Assembly (NCBI GenBank): GCA_000316135.1
Contig: JH993814.1
Span: 1,690-62,961, forward strand
Origin: Trachipleistophora hominis
Taxonomy: Eukaryota > Microsporidia > Pleistophoridae
DNA length: 61,272 nucleotides
Direction of reading: 5' to 3'
Part shown: positions 32,523 to 43,565 of the stretch, one piece after another
Numbering within the stretch: the first letter of the stretch is position 1
Layout of the letters: every line of letters starts with the position of its first letter
Translations under genes and position numbers: made by a program
The notes under the pieces: generated by a model
Seen by the model: only the letters and a program-made list of their open reading frames with translations
Databases searched by the model: none
Told to the model about the DNA's origin: nothing

Positions 32523-33920
32523 AAATACGGCCCGTCTAAACACGAAAGAACGCCGTGCTCGTTCGTAGAAACGCTCAATACGCGCATTAATGCGCAACAA
32601 CTGCCAAGGCACCACAAAAGGCGCAGCACACTCGCGCAGCACCAGCACAATCCTACGCATCATCATACCACGGATGAGAGTGCGTAACGAGCCATCATAC
32701 TGATACTTACTCATCCTAAGAGCCTTAGACCACCGCCTAAACGCCCTTCTCGTGCTGTGCACTCTACCAGCACGTACATCAACGCCATTCTTAAGATAAA
32801 ACACAAAACCAACGATGTAAACGATGTCAATGAGTTTGAGCACGAGGGCAGTGTGGCGGGTGATCTGCAGTTCAAGCCTGTACTGCACGATCTCAAGGCT
32901 GAGAATGCCGCGCTGGTAAACGAACATTTTAAGCAGAACGAGCATTAGCACAAAAATAACGGTCGAGCACACGATCAGCACGCACTTTGCTAGCACGTGT
33001 GCTACGCCGTGCTCGTATGAGCGCAGCATGCGCTGCGCGTGTTTGCGGCTGCGTTGCACCGCAGTGCGGTATACGTGCGGTAGCACGCCGTACCGCCGTA
33101 GGCGTACCACGCTCAGCGGCGCATAATCGTACGCAAATGCGTGTGAAAGGCTGCTGCCCGTCCTGATCATGTCAACGGTGCGTGAGATGAACAGCAGCAT
33201 GCACATGATGGGCGCGCACAGCGCAAGGCCCGCAATCACAAGGTAATTCGTCCTCTTCCTGTGCGAATGCTCAGTGCACGTGATCGTGTGCCGGTCGAGC
33301 GGGAACAGGTGCTGCACGAGCCGCTCAAGGAGCGCCGTGTAGAACGCGTTCGTAACCGTGCCAGCGCGCACGAGGTGCGCGTAAAGATCGTCCTCAAACG
33401 AAATTATGCGTTTTATGCGCCCGCTCGTTATTTTAACGTCGTAGTGCCGGTCAAGCACCCGCTGTATGCAGCGCGTGATACGCGCAAAGCCAACGCGCGG
33501 TCCGAAGCGGTACACGTACCTGAAGATGAGGTACCCCCTGTAGCGGTTGCGCACCGCATGCACGAGAAACACGCCCTGGTAGAGCAGCACGGCAGTAATG
33601 GCCACGACCATCCAGCGCGTGACAAGGACCACCCTGAACGCCTTTTCACCGAAGGTCCGCAGGTAATTCACCGTGATCGAGAACAGCGTGATGAACAGCA
33701 CCATGCTGAGCACTTTGCTTGCCTTGGTGAACAGGTAAACGCGCAGTGGGCACGTGTAGTAGTTGTACGTGAGTTTGATGAGCTGCGTGGCAGATATCCG
33801 TGCCACGAACTGCCGCATGCATGTGCGCGTGTTCTGCTCGATCGTTCCAAGCCTTTCACTCAGGTAGTGCACCTCAGATGACTCCGTGTCAAAATACGAC
33901 GCGTTAAGACGCGTGTTCAT
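32520..33920 (-). CDS. Atg9-like polytopic membrane protein
   Basis: Probably a homologue of Atg9, the lipid scramblase of autophagosome formation. I start at 33920 (MNTRLNASY, 466 residues); an in-frame ATG at 33992 is also possible. At least five hydrophobic segments are visible. The order of motifs follows Atg9: FARITRCIQRVLDRHYDVKI and RIKRIISFEDDLYAHLVRAG (family: ..IT..RI.R..NY..AL...), then LRRYGVLPHVY (family: LR..NELPH), then an Arg-rich helix and two further membrane segments. RGMMMRRIVLVLREC..PFVVP resembles the family's C-terminal core. The gene is conspicuously GC-rich (33061-33120 is 41 of 60 G+C) against an AT-rich background. No CCC tract is seen near the ATG. Confidence 0.65.
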   Translation of the reverse strand: MNTRLNASYFDTESSEVHYLSERLGTIEQNTRTCMRQFVARISATQLIKLTYNYYTCPLRVYLFTKASKVLSMVLFITLFSITVNYLRTFGEKAFRVVLVTRWMVVAITAVLLYQGVFLVHAVRNRYRGYLIFRYVYRFGPRVGFARITRCIQRVLDRHYDVKITSGRIKRIISFEDDLYAHLVRAGTVTNAFYTALLERLVQHLFPLDRHTITCTEHSHRKRTNYLVIAGLALCAPIMCMLLFISRTVDMIRTGSSLSHAFAYDYAPLSVVRLRRYGVLPHVYRTAVQRSRKHAQRMLRSYEHGVAHVLAKCVLIVCSTVIFVLMLVLLKMFVYQRGILSLEIVQYRLELQITRHTALVLKLIDIVYIVGFVFYLKNGVDVRAGRVHSTRRAFRRWSKALRMSKYQYDGSLRTLIRGMMMRRIVLVLRECAAPFVVPWQLLRINARIERFYERARRSFVFRRAVF

Positions 33921-34084
33921 CGTTTTTTCGCGTTTATGCGAATTTTTGTTTTGTTTTTTGTTTTGTTTATGCATGGAATGGATGGAATGCATTGATGAAA
34001 TGGGATAGGATGTATTGCATAGAACGTATAGAATTGATGGGATGGTATAGTTTGTAATAATGGACCGTTACAGTGTTATGATGG

Positions 34085-34130
34085 GATGAAGTGTAGTGGT
34101 GGTAATTAAACATACTTTTAGAGAATGAGT
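34085..34130 (+). repeat. Hairpin element, 3' half, next to gap
   Basis: GATGAAGTGTAGTGGTGGTA followed by ATTAAACATACTTTTAGAG matches the 3' block of copy G. It ends close to the assembly gap. Confidence 0.55.
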
Positions 34131-34147
34131 ATAATCAGATTTATTGT

Positions 34148-34611
34148 NNNNNNNNNNNNNNNNNNNNNNNNNNNNNNNNNNNNNNNNNNNNNNNNNNNNN
34201 NNNNNNNNNNNNNNNNNNNNNNNNNNNNNNNNNNNNNNNNNNNNNNNNNNNNNNNNNNNNNNNNNNNNNNNNNNNNNNNNNNNNNNNNNNNNNNNNNNNN
34301 NNNNNNNNNNNNNNNNNNNNNNNNNNNNNNNNNNNNNNNNNNNNNNNNNNNNNNNNNNNNNNNNNNNNNNNNNNNNNNNNNNNNNNNNNNNNNNNNNNNN
34401 NNNNNNNNNNNNNNNNNNNNNNNNNNNNNNNNNNNNNNNNNNNNNNNNNNNNNNNNNNNNNNNNNNNNNNNNNNNNNNNNNNNNNNNNNNNNNNNNNNNN
34501 NNNNNNNNNNNNNNNNNNNNNNNNNNNNNNNNNNNNNNNNNNNNNNNNNNNNNNNNNNNNNNNNNNNNNNNNNNNNNNNNNNNNNNNNNNNNNNNNNNNN
34601 NNNNNNNNNNN
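34148..34611. other. Assembly gap (464 N)
   Basis: Run of 464 undetermined bases. It is flanked by a hairpin-element end on the left and short tandem repeats on the right, which probably caused the gap. ORFs spanning it are meaningless. Confidence 0.99.
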
Positions 34612-35363
34612 AATTAAGGTTTGTAATAATAAAGGTTTGTAATAATAAAGGTTTGTAATCTTTTATTCTAATCTTTTATTGTAATTAAGGCTTGTGGTAT
34701 TTTATCACGTGTTATTACCATGATGTATTTTTATTATCGTATTTAACATCCTTGCTGGTAATGAAAATAAGGATTTACTTAATAACCACGTATAAAAAAT
34801 AAATTCCTTTCAGAATGATATTAAGGTTAGTAATAAAGTACAATCATTAATAGAATGTGATTATAACTAAACATATAATCTTATAAAATAAGTAGAGATA
34901 AAACTAAAGAGATAAAATTAAAACAGTACAGTACGTTATAACCTAAGAGTTAATCACAGGATAAAATAAAAATAACAAACAAAACGTACGTAGAATGACC
35001 AATAAATACGTAAGAATGTAAAGAAATGCTATGATACGTACAAAGGAGTATTGATGAAAAGAGAGAACTGCTGTACCAGCAGTTCTTAACGGTTACTATA
35101 CGTTAAGATTATTATATCTTTATATCACCATTCAATACAATCTCTCTTTAAGCAGCAGTAACAGATTAAAATGCTCTGCTATAATCTTAGTGATACAATG
35201 GCATGGTTAATAAATTAAAGAGCACTTACTACGAAATACGTACTCTTTGATATAAAAGAGTTTTTTAGTTAATTTAACACTTACAGCACCTGTTCATTCT
35301 ACTACAATTGCTTAGATTAGATTCTTACAGAATACGTTCTTAACTGCAGAGTTGCGTTGACGT

Positions 35364-35530
35364 AGGATGGTTAGCACGTATTGTTCGTGTTGTCTTGTCA
35401 GGAGAGTATTGGTTACGTAGTGTATGAAGGATATAAAGACAATTAAACACTTTCTTAGAGGAGTATCTTAAGTTACGTAGTGTATGAAGGATATAAAGAT
35501 AATTAAACTAATCTTAAAGAGAGTATAATT
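35364..35530 (+). repeat. Hairpin element copy N with tandem 3' block
   Basis: A diverged 5' part (GTCAGGAGAGTATTGG) is followed by GTTACGTAGTGTATGAAGGA and AAGACAATTAAACACTTTC. The 3' block is then repeated once with a period of 60 bp (35411 and 35471). A stem GCACG..CGTGT (35373-35389) may be its hairpin, but the alignment is uncertain. Confidence 0.55.
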
Positions 35531-35919
35531 AGATAAATCGTTACGTTACAGCATCTAACAGCCCTGTCATGGTGAGATAAATGTAATGATGCATTACGAG
35601 TTACGTGTGTTATAACGAATAGTTTGTTTGTGATTACAAACAAATCTTTAAAAAAATATTTTTATTTAATTAAAGGAGCCTTTTCTTACTTTTATACTTC
35701 ATACTACGCGTAGACAACGTTTTAATCTATTCTGGTGTGTCTTTAAGGATGGTACTGAAAGGATTATTATATGAAAGGATTATTACGGTACGTAGTACGT
35801 GTATAGATAAGAGAAGGTAAAGCAGAATGAAATGGTTTGTTTAGTAAGAGAAATGTTGTGGTTGGTGGATTATAAGGAGGTAATAAAGGTGGTCTCTTGT
35901 TTTAACTATGGTAAAAAGA

Positions 35920-36145
35920 TTAATAATAGTAATAATGGTAATAAAGATTAATAAAGATTAATAATAGTAATGATAATGATAGTAATAAAGTAATCATTAA
36001 ATAATTATTTAAATAACATTTACTACTATTATTATAATCTTTATTACTATTATAGTCTTTATTACTATTATTATCATTAAAACAATCCTTACTATTATTA
36101 TCATTAACACAATCCATATCATTACTATTATTACTATTATTATAA
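35920..36145. repeat. AT-rich trinucleotide-like tract
   Basis: ATTACTATTATTAT and TAATAATAGTAATG words on both strands; low complexity. The minus-strand ORF inside is its translation (Asn/Asp/Ser runs). Confidence 0.75.
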
Positions 36146-36250
36146 TTTATGGTGTACTGTTCTTAATCTCATTAAACAATCGTGTCTTAATTTCTAATTT
36201 TGTTTGTCACTCTTTAACATCACACACTCTACTCACCCTTTGACCAAGAA

Positions 36251-38467
36251 ATGGACAAAATGAACGAATTCATTCTCACAAACTTAAAAAGCATCAAATT
36301 ACATAATAACCCGGCCTATAGGCCGGGCATAGCACGTATAGACCTAATAGAACAGGTAAAACACGAAAACGTAGATTTCATAACGTACCTGTTCATCATG
36401 TACAAATGTTCAGTAGAAAATGAGAAATACAAGAATTTAATCTTGGAGAACATCGACAAGGTGGAGAATTTGCTTGTGAGGGCTAACGTTCTGATTGAGT
36501 TGGACATGTTGAGTGCAGCTGAGGAATGTTTGGAGAGGTATAAACGGATGATTGGCATTTCTTTGGAGGTGATTGGTGCGCAAGCGGTGTTTAAGAAATA
36601 TAACTGTGTTGAGAATGTGAGTTACGTTTTGGATGTAACGTATAGGAATGGAGAGGTAGACGAGAGTAGACGAGTGGATAAAGAGGTAGACGAGAGTAGA
36701 AGAATGAAAGAGGTGGAGACAGGCCATGAGATGAGCAATGCTGTGGAGAGTAGAAGAATGGAAGAGATGAGCGATGCAATGCAAACGAACGAAAAACAAC
36801 AAAACGGTAAAACAGCGCTCACCAACAAAATATCCGTAAGCGGTGATAAAAACGTTCAGAAAACGAATTGCTCAGATCACCACGCAAAGAATGCGCACGG
36901 CAAAAGAAAACTCTACAAATTTGAAACACGTGCACACGTGTTCAAGGAGTACAGGGTGTTCCCGTTACACGTGCACGAGCAGTGCCTGCTCTTAACAATC
37001 GTGCAGCTGCTCATAAAATCGCAGGGACCAGAACACGTAGAATACGCACGTGCATATCTTGACAGGGTGCTGTTCAATGGCAACGACCATTTCGATACGA
37101 AGGATTATCTGCAGAATTACTACAAGAACGTTCTCTACGACGAGACAATCGAGCCGTGCTACGTACGATCGTTCAGTTTGGAGGCACCGCTGGTGCTTAA
37201 CTACGAGTATGCACACGTGCTTGGCAATAATTTCTTTAAAAAATACTTTTTTGACAGCGCGTTGGGCATATTTACGTGCCTGAGGATGCACGAGAAGATG
37301 GCGAAATGTTACCTTGGGATGGGGAAGGAGACTGAGATGATAGAAGAGTTGGAGAGGATGAGAGAGATGATGGAGATTAAGGTATTTGGAAGAGTTGTAG
37401 GATTAGAGAAGGAGACTGATGTGAAGGAGGCTGTGGTGAATGAGAGATTGGTTGAGGGGACTGATGTGGAAGAGAGAATGGTTGAGGAGACTGGTGTGGA
37501 GGAGAGAATGGTTGAGGAGACTGATGTGGAGGGGAGAATGATTGAGGAGACTGTGGTGAAAGAGAGTGTAGAAGCAGTGGTGAATGAGAGAATGGTGAAG
37601 AACTCGTTAGAAACAACGGCGAAGGTATCCTTAGAAGCAGTGAGGGTACCCTTAGAAGCAGTGAAGGTATCCTCAGAGGCAATGGTGAACGAGGCAGGGA
37701 AAGAAAGAAAAACGATGGTGAGGAGAGCGGAAGAGAAAAATGAAATTCTAAAAAATAACGTAGAAACGATGAAGGAGAGTGAAAATGACGTAGAAATGGC
37801 AGAGAAATGCGCAACAAATACTAAAACAGAGGATAAACGCGTTAATGAAGAGCATGTTCATGGTAGAGAATGGCGTACAAACAATAATTTATCAGAAAAA
37901 GGATGCGATACAAGAGAATGCTCAAGTGCCATGTTTGATCTCGTGAACACGTATAACCTGCTCGCAGAGCTTACAGGAAGGGCGTACTACTACGCGCTCT
38001 CCTACCAGACATACAAAACGTACACCCCGCTCAAACTTGAAGCGCTGCATCGTATAAGAAACAAGGAGTACGAGAAGGCGCTTGCCCTCCTCAAACAGGC
38101 ATTAGAACACGCCCCATACAACATTACACTCCTGCACATGACAGGCTGTCTGGAGACAGCACTGCACGGCAATGGTATCACGTACTTCTTAAGAATACTC
38201 TCCATTGACAGCAACAACTACGAAACGCTCATCAACACAGGCAACTACTACACGGAGAAGGAGAAATACGAGGATGCGGTGTATTTCTACACACGAGCCT
38301 ATAAAATTAACAAATCAGCTAAGGTGCTCAAACACGTGGTTACCATTTTAGAGATGGCCGGAAAGTACGACGAGATAAGGAAGATGCTCAGCAGAGAAGA
38401 CAGGGGCAGTGTACTGTTCGCTAAGGATAAGGAGATAATTGCCATGTTTGACAGGTATTCTAAATAA
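36251..38467 (+). CDS. EMW1: TPR protein, TTC27/Emw1-like
   Basis: A tetratricopeptide protein of 738 residues. The C-terminal part (about 570-730) follows the TTC27/Emw1 layout: AELTGRAYYYALSYQTYK, then KLEALHRIRNKEYEKALALL, KQALEHAPYN, FLRILSIDSNNYETLINTGN and AVYFYTRAYKIN. The middle (about 220-370) carries RAHVFKEYRVFPLHVHEQ and FFDSALGIFTCLRMHEKMAK, also like this family. Yeast Emw1 is essential and linked to cell-wall integrity; its biochemical role is unclear. Two charged insertions interrupt it (about 130-215 and 390-565); the second contains a 36-bp repeat encoding EERMVEETDVE. The start is supported by ACCCTTTGACCAAGAAATG. Confidence 0.7.
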   Translation: MDKMNEFILTNLKSIKLHNNPAYRPGIARIDLIEQVKHENVDFITYLFIMYKCSVENEKYKNLILENIDKVENLLVRANVLIELDMLSAAEECLERYKRMIGISLEVIGAQAVFKKYNCVENVSYVLDVTYRNGEVDESRRVDKEVDESRRMKEVETGHEMSNAVESRRMEEMSDAMQTNEKQQNGKTALTNKISVSGDKNVQKTNCSDHHAKNAHGKRKLYKFETRAHVFKEYRVFPLHVHEQCLLLTIVQLLIKSQGPEHVEYARAYLDRVLFNGNDHFDTKDYLQNYYKNVLYDETIEPCYVRSFSLEAPLVLNYEYAHVLGNNFFKKYFFDSALGIFTCLRMHEKMAKCYLGMGKETEMIEELERMREMMEIKVFGRVVGLEKETDVKEAVVNERLVEGTDVEERMVEETGVEERMVEETDVEGRMIEETVVKESVEAVVNERMVKNSLETTAKVSLEAVRVPLEAVKVSSEAMVNEAGKERKTMVRRAEEKNEILKNNVETMKESENDVEMAEKCATNTKTEDKRVNEEHVHGREWRTNNNLSEKGCDTRECSSAMFDLVNTYNLLAELTGRAYYYALSYQTYKTYTPLKLEALHRIRNKEYEKALALLKQALEHAPYNITLLHMTGCLETALHGNGITYFLRILSIDSNNYETLINTGNYYTEKEKYEDAVYFYTRAYKINKSAKVLKHVVTILEMAGKYDEIRKMLSREDRGSVLFAKDKEIIAMFDRYSK
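37440..37560 (+). repeat. In-frame 36-bp repeats inside the TPR gene
   Basis: About three copies of GAGAGAATGGTTGAGGAGAC plus TGRTGTGGAG, period 36 (12 codons), encoding ERMVEETDVEE. They expand a charged linker without breaking the frame. Confidence 0.85.
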
Positions 38468-38636
38468 AATAGAGTTAAGATGAATGATGACACGAGTGTA
38501 CACGTGTAATATTATTATTAACGGCTATAGAATGTTAAACAGCCATTTAATGAGAGTATTTAATGAGTACACGACATTCTTTCAAACCCTTTGTCTTATT
38601 TACAGTACTATTGTTTTATTCTTTTTTATTGTCTTG

Positions 38637-38765
38637 TATTCTTTTCGATTCTTTTTCATTCTTTTCTATTCTTTTCCATTCTTTTCCATTCTTTTTTATT
38701 CTTTTCTATTCTTTTCCATTCTTTTCCATTCTTTTTCGTTCTCTTGTATTCTTTTCTATTCATTC
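38637..38765. repeat. Tandem repeat, 10-bp unit
   Basis: YATTCTTTTC repeated about 12 times (TATTCTTTTCCATTCTTTTC and variants), beginning about 170 bp after the TPR gene stop. The plus-strand ORFs here are Phe/Ile/Leu/Ser repeat translations. Confidence 0.9.
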
Positions 38766-39428
38766 CATGTTTCTACTCCTCCTAATTACCTTAACAGGTC
38801 TTTTAACCCTATCTAATCGGAACACACACGTAATCACACCATTTAAATAAATTTGTTTATCTTAAGACCGCAGTTAATTCTCTACCCGTTTTCTTCATCT
38901 CGTAATTCTTTTACTATAAGCACAGTGTACTTATAATTATTATTAATATTATCTGCGTTAGAAGCTTTCATTGGTGTAAGTTTGTTAGTACGTTCTTTAG
39001 TTATCTTTAATTTTTATGTTTTTCTATCCATTTCCTTTCATCTTGTATTTCTCATAGGAATTTATAGAAATAATTCTCAATCAGATTAGTGTTTAAATTA
39101 ATATTTTTTAACGAGTGTCTAGTCATTTACTATACCATCTCATACTCTAATCCGATCCACTAAGATTAACCACGGCCACAACTCTTTGGTTCATTGTAAT
39201 TAATATCTTCTGTAAAAGAATGTTAAGTGTTTGCAGGAACTGTAGAAAGATGTGTAATTCACTATTTGCTGCCAAAAATAAGATAAAATTTTTGATTTTT
39301 TTAACGAACTGATCAATCCGCTTTTGAATAACCTTTTTATCAACATTGATGATAAAGGAAAAGAGCATGGCTAACATGTAAATAGAAGTATAAATATAAC
39401 ATTGAGACACGCAAAGAATGTTTATAGT

Positions 39429-39525
39429 ATTTTTTGAATAAAACATATTTAATTAATAATTCAACATTCATCCAGATCTGTTTAAATGTTCTTCCTGGTG
39501 CGTTAGCACCTACCATGGCCTGTTA
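39429..39525 (-). repeat. Hairpin element copy O
   Basis: On the minus strand: GGCCATGGTA, then a perfect stem with plus-strand arms GGTGC (39497-39501) and GCACC (39506-39510) around a four-base loop. AGGAAGAACATTTAAACAG and TTATTAATTAAATATGTTTTA follow. The stem sequence differs from all other copies yet pairs completely. Confidence 0.75.
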
Positions 39526-39964
39526 AGCCTTTGGTTCTTGAAATGTTTATGGTAATTATTGTATTTTATTTGATAGAACATCGCACTAGTGTGAATACCG
39601 GTGTTATTGGACATTTACTCCAAATAACCATCCTATGAGAATAGTAAATATGATAATATTTAGAAAGTTTGTCTTATTGAACATGCAGGATTTGAATGCA
39701 ACGGAAAAGGATCATAAAATAATATTTTAACTTTTGTTTTAAGGAGGCTGAATTTTCCATAGAAAACATGTACGAGAATTTACGTAAACGTTTGAACAAT
39801 ATACGACATGTTTAACCTTATTGCCATGATATGGAGAAAAAGAAATGATTTTATCATGAAAACTGGCAGAATCTTATTAAATAGCTCTAAAATGAGAATA
39901 TATTTTTTTACTTTTTAGAACTGAGAATAAATTTTTGTATTTTGTGGATTATGAATGTGCAAAC

Positions 39965-40026
39965 GATTGGTGTATTGTTAAAACAAATGTTGTACGGTGA
40001 TAATTAAAGAGACCTTCGGTAAAAAA
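39965..40026 (+). repeat. Hairpin element, 3' half only
   Basis: GTTGTACGGTGATAATTAAA, then GAGACCTTCGG and an A run. It matches the copy A 3' block very closely; the hairpin is absent. Confidence 0.7.
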
Positions 40027-42500
40027 GAGGTTGAAACGAAGAAAATAAAATTGATCATGGTAACGATAAAGCCTCAAAAATTTTATAAGATAAATGTATG
40101 TGATGTTGTAAGACCAAATATATTGAAAGTGAAGAAAGTACTTTAAACAACAGTTAACCATGTGAGAATAAAAGAGAATGAGGATATGAAATTACAACAA
40201 TTCTTATAGAATACATAAAATTAAACGTTCATCTGAAGTTGTATCTAACGTAACATTCAACAGCGTGCCAGAATTTTAAAAAGCAAAAGAAACATTGGTT
40301 ATAGGATTCATCATTTTTCATGTATCTTTATACAAGTCATTATAAAAGCTTATTTGAACACGTATAACTGGCAGGTGTTCATTATTTTCAGAATGTTTAA
40401 GCGTTTGTAGGTCTTACATTGAATTTTATGAATTATCATCAATACAATATTTATGAGAGAACGCTTGATCGATAGATTTAAAAGTCTTTTGTCTGTGTTA
40501 TTTGTTTAAAAAAAGATGAGACCAACTTTCTAAACAACGTACTTATTGACTCGGAGGTTCGAATGCATTCTCATTTTTTGATCTGTAAAGTGTTGATTTT
40601 CGGTCCTTTACACTGCGAAAAATTACTCATTAAATATTTGCTTATATCTGAAGTAGAGTGTGTTTATTAATCTTTACGGCATCAGCGTTTTAAACACGGT
40701 GTCTAACGTTGTTCACGATCCTCACAGAATTCTATTCTTCATACTTTGCAATTATCAAATTTGTTAAAGAATTTACAATCAGAAGGAGACGAAGTTACAA
40801 CACTAAAAAGATTCATAACAAGAATGTTCTTCAACGAAGTGTTGTAAATCTCTACATCTGCGTCAAGAACTATGCCTCAGTAGTATGTTTAACAGGAAGG
40901 AATGACGCGTTGAAAAGTCATAAGAATTAAAAGGCTGTGCAACAGAAATGATATCAAGAGTGTTTGATATTTACAGGAAAATTAAAGGATGTTTCGTGGA
41001 AGGAAACATTATATGTCTGGTGATAGATTATAATGCTTAAATGAACGGTTAATGATATTCTTGTATAGGATGATATTTTCTTCCACAACTTTGTTGTAAA
41101 GTACGTTTTAATTATATTAGGCAGAATGATCATCGTATTTAATACGATGATGAGCAATTGTATTATATTACAACAATTATATTACATGCTAAGGTTTTCA
41201 TTAAAAGTCATTCGTACCTCAGATGTCAACAAATTAGAGCGTCTATCTGTCAAGCATACGATATAATAAATCTGGGACAACACAAGAATTAAGTTTTCAG
41301 TTAAACACATTTTTGTCTTTTTAGGATATTAATTAAAGATTGACCCGTTATGACAGATAAATCTTACGTTTTATATTCATTCTGTTATTTTATAAATTAC
41401 ACAAAAATATTTAAAACAAATATTTTTGTTGTAACAAACGATAATCATTGTCTCACATACTACTCCACGGTTTTCATCCTACATGCTATCAGGCATCCGA
41501 ATCATAATCATAAGCCTTTACACAATGTAATATTATGGACTAACTGTGCTGTTCTGTAATAAAACAGAGGGTACGATTGCATGCGTTTACTATGTTAAAA
41601 ACTGATTTAACTTCTTTTACTGTCACATTTTAATCATTTTAACGTAGCGTGCATTAAACGGAATTTAAAGGTTAATTCATAGTCTACACCAATGATTTAT
41701 TGAACATTCTCTCTAAACGACTGCTGAATGCGTTTCTAAACATAGAAATTGTACAATGATGTGTAACCTCTTTGTTTAACGATTTCTAAATTGCAAAATA
41801 ATTTTTTAAGCTTTCAAAAACCATCCAATAAGCTGGTGAGTTCTCTTTTATTAGTGTTGATGTTTATTATTCATTGTTTATTTTTTAACTCTATTTATCT
41901 CAACTGTCCTGTATGTATTCACAATTTATTTGTGACCACACATGTTTATTATAAAATCAGGAAATGATTCTTTTTACCTATTAACCCTCTTATTCACAAT
42001 CCTATTCTCTCTCCCTACAAAACATAATTCTCTAACCCTTATTATTATTCATAATTCTTATTCTCTCTCCCTATTAACCCTCTGTTTCTAACCCTCTACT
42101 CAAGATATTTATTAATAATCCGTTCTAATTCTCTCTCTCCTTATTAACCTTCTGTTTCTAACCCTCTAACCCCTATTAACCCTCTAACCTCTAATCCTAA
42201 TCACTAACTCATTCATAATAATTCATTCTTATTCTCTCTCACCTTATTAACTCTCTAACCCTAAACATCACGTATCATCCCCTCTGTCATCCCTAATCAC
42301 ATTAAAAATACCAAATTAATCAAAACGCGTCCCTTTAAACATTAAAATACGTAAGAACACCGGCAACGACAGTTACTACCGTTGCAGTGCTTAGCACAAA
42401 AATACAACGAGTCGTAAGAATAAAGAAAATCCTGAAGAAGGTACCGCAAGCATCTCGTAGAAAAGCACGTAACAACCAAAACACGCAAAATATAAATTTA

Positions 42501-43097
42501 TCAACAACATCTTCGCGTTCTCTCTTGTATTTTAATATCTGCAAACTCATTCTCTTCATCCCCATCTTCTAATTTGTGCCGTTCGATGAGTTTGTCAACG
42601 ATACTCTCAAACACCGTCGTAATATCGGTGTTCTCCTTCGCACTGATGTACCTGAACAGGGAACGGTCCAGGCGATACGTCTCAATCATCTTCATTACAT
42701 CGTCATTCTTAACCGCAACGTTCTGGTCATCAATCTTGTTGCCCAGCAGCACTATCAGCGTGTCATTTACCTTGTGCTTCTCAACCTCCGCTATCCACGA
42801 CGCAACATCGCTGAACGACTCTTCCTCCGTAACATCAAACACCACGATGATGCAGTGCGCCCCCCTGTAGTACGAACTCGTTATCGTACGGAAGCGCTCC
42901 TGCCCAGCAGTGTCCCATATTTGCAGCTTGACCGTCTTTCCGTGCCGTGTGAGCGTCTTTATCTTGAAATCTACGCCTATCGTGCTTATGTAGTTCTCAG
43001 TGTACGTTTCGTCTACGTAGCGGTTGATAATACTCGTCTTGCCAACACCGCTGTTGCCTATGAGGATGGTTTTGAAGAGGAAATCGTAGTCGTGCAT
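42501..43097 (-). CDS. YPT1: Rab GTPase, Ypt1/Rab1-like
   Basis: Small GTPase controlling ER-to-Golgi vesicle transport. The 198 residues contain P-loop GNSGVGKT (14-21), effector region [31 protein letters not shown] (61-80), GNKID and SAKE, and end in a CC prenylation signal (RTRRCC). The effector and switch II sequences match Rab1/Ypt1 best. The Rab sequence between GNKID and SAKE is somewhat divergent. The start is supported by ATCCCATCAAAG before the ATG. The Trm5 gene diverges from it, so the roughly 470 bp between them holds both promoters. Confidence 0.93.
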   Translation of the reverse strand: MHDYDFLFKTILIGNSGVGKTSIINRYVDETYTENYISTIGVDFKIKTLTRHGKTVKLQIWDTAGQERFRTITSSYYRGAHCIIVVFDVTEEESFSDVASWIAEVEKHKVNDTLIVLLGNKIDDQNVAVKNDDVMKMIETYRLDRSLFRYISAKENTDITTVFESIVDKLIERHKLEDGDEENEFADIKIQERTRRCC

Positions 43098-43565
43098 CTT
43101 TGATGGGATAAAATTAAAAAAATGATTTTCTCGTTTGCCACGGCATCGCGTAAGACACGGGCACGTGGTGCTGTTAAGTACGATGTTTCTGATTTATGTG
43201 ATATTTAAGGCGTTATCTTTGGTTTATAGTCTGTTAGTGGTGAATGTTCTTTGATTAACGCGATATTTTAATTAAATGGGATAACTTGCTTTAAAGGCTA
43301 TAAAACGAAACGCATTCTACTTAATACAAGCATTCCCTTTTAAAGTACCATACGGTGATATGAAATGCTTTTATCTTTGCTTTCCCCGTTCTAAATAATA
43401 AAATTGTTATAAAACACACACATTCTTTAATTTGTACAGTAAAATTTAAAATAAATCTCTAATCATCATTTTGTTCTCGTAGAACGTCCTTTTTTTGCAA
43501 AAGACGTGTTCATCTGCACTCGTAATACGCCGTTTACTATTTTTATTGCCGCCCTGTTGCAGCCC
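43098..43565. other. Divergent promoter region
   Basis: AT-rich gap between the Ypt1-like gene and Trm5; no gene or repeat seen. Confidence 0.4.

Larger units (their letters stand above)
33921..36250. other. Intergenic with assembly gap and AT repeats
   Basis: Holds the N gap, two 3'-half hairpin elements (34085 and 35411-35530), triplicated AATAAAGGTTTGTAAT words just after the gap (34612-34690), and an ATTACTATTATTAT tract at about 35920-36145. No gene is convincing. Confidence 0.55.
38468..42500. other. 4-kb gene desert
   Basis: No convincing gene in about 4 kb. Contents: a 10-bp tandem array (38637-38765), hairpin element O (minus), a 3'-half element (39965-40026), and a C/T-rich tract with repeated CTATTAACCCTCT words at about 41985-42260. 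The ORFs at 39147-39446, 40709-40930 and 41350-41559 lack similarity; the last contains HPNHNHKPL, which might be a transposase zinc-binding remnant. Confidence 0.5.

Noticed and set aside
33261..33881. 206-residue plus-strand ORF opposite the Atg9-like gene
   Set aside because: It is explained by the high GC of the real gene, which removes stop codons on the other strand.
39147..39446. 99-residue hydrophobic minus-strand ORF
   Set aside because: It begins inside hairpin element O, is AT-driven and has no start signal or similarity.
41350..41559. Short ORF with HPNHNHKPL, resembling a transposase zinc-binding domain
   Set aside because: Only a few residues match and the cysteine ligands are not in the right places.
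42335..42565. Minus-strand 76-residue ORF with a C-terminal hydrophobic segment
   Set aside because: It overlaps the 3' end of the Ypt1-like gene by 65 bp in another frame, and I see no family similarity. A tail-anchored small protein cannot be excluded.
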